NCBI GenBank assembly: GCA_023435305.1
Contig: JAEYRV010000004.1
Location: 1-64,000 of the forward strand
DNA: 64,000 bases
Direction of reading: 5' to 3'
DNA from: Bacillota bacterium
Lineage (GTDB): Bacteria > Bacillota > Clostridia > Acetivibrionales > DTU013
The notes under the pieces are model-generated. The model searched no databases, was not told where the DNA came from, and saw only the letters and a list, made by a program, of their open reading frames with translations. Each line of letters opens with the position of its first letter. The stretch's first letter is position 1. Below are positions 61,022 to 64,000 of the stretch, in pieces. The position numbers and the translations under genes were made by a program.

Positions 61022-61250
61022 TGTACAAGTGCTGATTTATTGCAACATGCCTGCATGCATGATATAGACTGTGACAAATGTACAAGTGCTGATTTGTTGC
61101 AACATGCCTGCATGCATGATATAGACTGTGAAGTGTGCACAGGTCGCGATTTATTGCAACATGCCTGCATACATGTTATAAGCTATGACGAATGTACAAG
61201 CCTCGGTTTATTGCAGTATGCATGCCTGTTTGATATAATAAGAATAGTTT
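61022..61250. repeat. 57-bp tandem repeat between priA and def
   Basis: Four copies of a 57-base unit containing GATTTATTGCAACATGCCTG then CATGCATGATATAGAC start at about 61034, 61091, 61148 and 61205. The first two are nearly identical and the last two decay. As 57 is a multiple of 3, frames stay open on both strands and would encode Cys-rich 19-residue units. No ribosome binding site is seen, so coding is doubtful. Confidence 0.85.
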
Positions 61251-61271
61251 ATTAAGTTCAGGAGTGTAATT

Positions 61272-61745
61272 ATGGCTATTAGAAATATAAGGAAAGACGG
61301 AGACGAAGTATTAAGGAAAAAAAGCAGGGAAGTTGAAGAGATAAACGACAAGATACTGATGCTGCTCAAGGATATGGCAGATACAATGTATGATGCCGAC
61401 GGAGCAGGCCTTGCCGCACCTCAGGTGGGAGTACTGAAAAGAGTTGTGGTGATCGATATAGGGGATGGACTTGTCGAGCTTATCAATCCTGTGATCCGAA
61501 GCCAATCGGGACAGCAGACCACCATTGAGGGCTGCCTCAGTATACCCGGCATATGGGGTGAGGTTGAGCGCCCTTCCCATGTAGTGGTTGAAGCATTGAA
61601 TGCAAAGGGTGAGAAGATAGTGATCGAGGGAGACGATTTTATGACTCAGGCCCTCTGTCATGAGATCGACCACCTTGACGGCATCCTTTTCAAAGACAAG
61701 GTCACGAGGGTATTGGATAAGGAAGATCTGAAAAAACTGGAGTAG
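61272..61745 (+). CDS. def: Peptide deformylase
   Basis: Def removes the formyl group from the first methionine of new proteins. It is a metalloenzyme with three conserved motifs, all present: GAGLAAPQVG (about 42-51), EGCLSIPG (about 87-94) and QALCHEIDHLDG (about 129-140). Cysteine and two histidines bind the metal. The 157 residues match the family. The ATG follows CAGGAG at good spacing. fmt, which adds the formyl group, is the next gene. Confidence 0.97.
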   Translation: MAIRNIRKDGDEVLRKKSREVEEINDKILMLLKDMADTMYDADGAGLAAPQVGVLKRVVVIDIGDGLVELINPVIRSQSGQQTTIEGCLSIPGIWGEVERPSHVVVEALNAKGEKIVIEGDDFMTQALCHEIDHLDGILFKDKVTRVLDKEDLKKLE

Positions 61746-61764
61746 ATACGGAGCAATAAAAATC

Positions 61765-62733
61765 ATGAGGATAGTATTTATGGGCACTCCGGATTTTGCC
61801 GTGCCTTGTCTGGAGGCTCTTGTCAATAACGGATATCATATAGCAGGTGTAGTGACACAGCCGGACAAGCCGGTGGGCAGAAAGCAGAGCGAGCTGAAGG
61901 CACCGCCTGTCAAAGAGGCTGCTCTCGGCTTTGGTATCAAAACCATACTGCAGCCTGTAAAGGTGAGAACACCGGAGTTTCTTGAATCCATCAAGGAACT
62001 GGAGCCTGACCTTATTGTGACTGCCGCATATGGCAGGATACTTACCAAGGCGGTACTGGACGTGCCGAAGCTTGGCTGTATAAATGTACATGCATCATTG
62101 CTGCCCAAGTACAGAGGGGCTGCCCCGATACAATGGGCAATTATCAACGGTGATTCCGTGACAGGTATAACTACGATGTTTATGGACGAGGGAATGGATA
62201 CCGGTGATATACTTTTAAAGAAGGAAATTGAAGTTGACCCCGAAATGAACGCAGGGGAGCTTTTCGACAAGCTGAAGGTCCTTGGCGCCCAGGCGCTTCT
62301 TGAAACGCTGGAGGCATTGAAGAACGGGACTCTGACCAGGATGCCCCAGGATCATTCCAAGGCCGTCAATGTTCCTATGATCACAAAGGAAACAGGTCTG
62401 ATAGACTGGAACAAAAGTGCGGCGGACATTCACAATCTTGTCAGGGGAACAAATCCATGGCCCGGAGCTTATACCTTATATAAAGGCTCCAGGCTGAAGA
62501 TATGGAAAACCGCTGTCATGGAGGACTGCCCGGCAGGCTCGCCCGAACATGAGCTTTTGGAGCTGGCAAAAAAAACACAGCCCGGCAGGATCATAGAAAT
62601 ATCCAAACAGTGCCTTGTAGTAGCAACTGGCTGCGGATGCCTGCTCATATCGGATCTCCAGTTTGACAACTGCAGAAGGATGGGCGTTTGCGAGTGCGGA
62701 CATAATATGGATGAAGGTGAAGTACTTGGATAA
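61765..62733 (+). CDS. fmt: Methionyl-tRNA formyltransferase
   Basis: Fmt formylates initiator Met-tRNA using 10-formyl-tetrahydrofolate, the product of FolD-type enzymes. The N-terminal domain begins MRIVFMGTPDFAVPCLEAL and carries the folate site NVHASLLPKYRGAAPIQWAI (about 109-128), with the catalytic Asn, His and Asp. The C-terminal tRNA-binding domain starts near residue 210. The 322 residues are normal. GGAG precedes the ATG. Its 3' end overlaps the next gene by 23 bases. Confidence 0.97.
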   Translation: MRIVFMGTPDFAVPCLEALVNNGYHIAGVVTQPDKPVGRKQSELKAPPVKEAALGFGIKTILQPVKVRTPEFLESIKELEPDLIVTAAYGRILTKAVLDVPKLGCINVHASLLPKYRGAAPIQWAIINGDSVTGITTMFMDEGMDTGDILLKKEIEVDPEMNAGELFDKLKVLGAQALLETLEALKNGTLTRMPQDHSKAVNVPMITKETGLIDWNKSAADIHNLVRGTNPWPGAYTLYKGSRLKIWKTAVMEDCPAGSPEHELLELAKKTQPGRIIEISKQCLVVATGCGCLLISDLQFDNCRRMGVCECGHNMDEGEVLG

Positions 62734-63505
62734 GCGTCTTAAGAGCTTTATGGGCTATACACTTCTGCTATTGCTTGTTATTGGGCTGTTGGCGGCGCTT
62801 TTTTCATACATATATCATTTTTTCTCGATCGATCTGTACAACAGTATAATAAATGTATTGATCATCATCTCCATAATAATGATGGTTTCACTGGTCATAG
62901 CCATGGCCGCAATATTCATCGCATTGAGGACAAGAAAGGTCCATCCCGTCATGATCTTTCCAGTGAAGCTGGGTATGAGGATCGTTATGCCTTTTGCTCT
63001 TTTTGTGACTGATGTGCTCAAAAAGGACAAGGATATGATCAGGAGCCTTTTCATCGATATTAACAACCTGTTTGTTGAATCGGGAGGAATCAGAAAGAGC
63101 CCGGACAGGATTATGCTGCTGCTGCCGCACTGCCTTCAGAATTCGGAATGCACCCGAAAAATAACCAATAACATTTCCAACTGTGTCAGGTGCGGAAAAT
63201 GCAAGATAGGCGATATTATTGAAATGGCGGAAAGAAAGGGAGTGCGGGTCTTTGTGGTGACAGGCGGTACTGCCGCAAGAAACGCTATCGCAGAGGCAAA
63301 GCCGGAGATGGTGCTTTCTGTCGCATGTGAAAGAGACCTTGCCATAGGTATTTCCGATGTCAGCAAGATACCTGTAATAGGTGTGCTTAACAAGAGGCCA
63401 TACGGTCCCTGTGTAAATACTACCGTGGATGTGGATGCCCTCGAGGAAAAACTGGACAGGATGATTGCTGAACCGACAGCTTTGCAGGCCGCCGACAATG
63501 ACTAG
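62711..63505 (+). CDS. DUF116 family membrane-associated protein
   Basis: This is a conserved protein of unknown role, often found beside fmt and rsmB in Clostridia. Two hydrophobic N-terminal segments (about residues 15-37 and 45-75) are followed by a cytoplasmic domain. That domain has the cysteine motif NCVRCGKCKIGD (about 157-168), VFVVTGGTAARNAI and ERDLAIGIS, plus other conserved cysteines (CTRK, ACERD, GPCVN) that could bind a metal or cluster. The start is uncertain: the ATG at 62711 overlaps the end of fmt and has only a weak binding site. Translation is probably coupled to fmt. Confidence 0.88.
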   Translation: MKVKYLDKRLKSFMGYTLLLLLVIGLLAALFSYIYHFFSIDLYNSIINVLIIISIIMMVSLVIAMAAIFIALRTRKVHPVMIFPVKLGMRIVMPFALFVTDVLKKDKDMIRSLFIDINNLFVESGGIRKSPDRIMLLLPHCLQNSECTRKITNNISNCVRCGKCKIGDIIEMAERKGVRVFVVTGGTAARNAIAEAKPEMVLSVACERDLAIGISDVSKIPVIGVLNKRPYGPCVNTTVDVDALEEKLDRMIAEPTALQAADND

Positions 63506-63556
63506 ACCGTTGCCATAGGAGAAATACTAATAAATACGGGGTATTGAGGATATCTT

Positions 63557-64000
63557 ATGAAGCTGGATCATGCAAGAGAAACTGCATTGAAGATTCTGTT
63601 TGAAATAAATGAGAAGGGCGCTTATTCAAATATCGAACTGAACAAGCAGCTTACAGGCGGTGAATTCAGTGAGCTTGACAGGGCATTTGTTACGGAGCTT
63701 GTCTATGGAGTGGTCAAATGGAAGCTGACGCTGGACAGGCTTATAGCGGCGAACTCTAATATCAGGATGTCAAAGCTGTCGCCCTGGATATTGAATATAT
63801 TGAGACTGGGAGCATACCAGCTGATCTATATGACAAAAGTGCCTGCATCGGCAGCCTGCAATGAAAGCGTCAAGCTGGCCGGACGATACGGACATAAGGC
63901 ATCTGCCGGATTTGTCAATGCCATCCTCAGGAAAATAGCCCGAGAAGGCCTGAACAATGTTATTCCCGATAGTGCTGCTGATTTGACGGGGCATCTTTCG
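63557..64000 (+). CDS. rsmB: 16S rRNA (cytosine-967-C5)-methyltransferase, N-terminal part
   Basis: The gene runs off the window end; 148 codons are present. They encode the NusB-like RNA-binding domain that starts RsmB proteins. It begins MKLDHARETALKILFEINEK, followed by ELDRAFVTELVYGVVKWKLT (about 38-57) and ILRLGAYQLIYMTKVPASAA. The methyltransferase domain lies beyond the window. Its position after fmt and the DUF116 gene matches the usual Clostridia order and favours RsmB over NusB itself. A GAGG lies 8 bases before the ATG. Confidence 0.9.
   Translation, partial: MKLDHARETALKILFEINEKGAYSNIELNKQLTGGEFSELDRAFVTELVYGVVKWKLTLDRLIAANSNIRMSKLSPWILNILRLGAYQLIYMTKVPASAACNESVKLAGRYGHKASAGFVNAILRKIAREGLNNVIPDSAADLTGHLS

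Noticed and set aside
61040..61255. Cys-rich repeat protein (QHACMHDIDC units)
   Set aside because: No start signal; both strands are open because the repeat unit is 57 bases. Kept as a repeat, not as a gene.

Overview
This window comes from a spore-forming, strictly anaerobic-type Gram-positive bacterium of the class Clostridia. The evidence is the engulfment protein SpoIIP, RemA, an hrcA-grpE-dnaK-dnaJ operon under a CIRCE operator, a giant 2-hydroxyacyl-CoA dehydratase activase, pyruvate phosphate dikinase and a sodium-pumping oxaloacetate decarboxylase. I cannot name the species. Most genes lie on the plus strand with strong GGAGG-type ribosome binding sites; several promoters have an extended TGTTATAAT -10 box.

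Layout. 0.1-4 kb: hisS, aspS and lepB. 4.3-8.9 kb: a 1515-residue CoA-dehydratase activase ending in a repeat-derived tail. 8.9-9.8 kb: a 41-bp tandem repeat array, followed by an orphan nuclease-like gene. 11-14.4 kb: a tiny membrane protein (minus strand), spoIIP, a small membrane protein and a HEAT-like protein. 14.8-19 kb: folD, lepA, hemW, then a repeat element. 19.2-26.4 kb: heat-shock operon plus prmA and rsmE. 26.6-30.9 kb: yicC, remA, rpoZ, coaBC (no gmk) and glyQS. 31.2-38.6 kb: a seven-gene flavin-based extracellular electron transfer (EET) locus. 38.8-45.7 kb: ppdK, a sensor kinase and a degenerate GGDEF/EAL protein. 45.8-49.8 kb: a hypothetical gene and the oxaloacetate decarboxylase sodium pump. 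49.9-52.2 kb: tRNA-Gln and rnjA. 52.3-57.2 kb (minus strand): methyltetrahydrofolate methyltransferase, tmcAL, tyrS and a corrinoid protein, interleaved with repeats. 57.3-58.1 kb: repeats, including a second copy of the element found after hemW. 58.4-64 kb: priA, def, fmt, a DUF116 gene and the start of rsmB.

The most interesting functional system is the EET locus ndh2-dmkB-dmkA-eetA-eetB-pplA-fmnB. It would oxidise NADH at the membrane, supply a demethylmenaquinone-type quinone, and pass electrons to a flavin-carrying surface lipoprotein. Its Ndh2 carries a DoxX-like membrane tail joined by a repeat-derived Ala/Gly linker. Its lipoprotein has two flavin-domain-like repeats with an altered flavinylation motif.

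The most unusual genomic feature is pervasive short tandem duplication. A 41-bp repeat family occurs at three loci, and one copy has supplied the last codons of hemW. The 3' ends of the corrinoid-protein gene and of tyrS are tandemly copied. Arrays containing ribosome-binding-site-like sequence precede prmA and tmcAL. In-frame expansions occur in the activase, SpoIIP, Ndh2 and PriA. All assignments come from reading the sequence; no database search was run.
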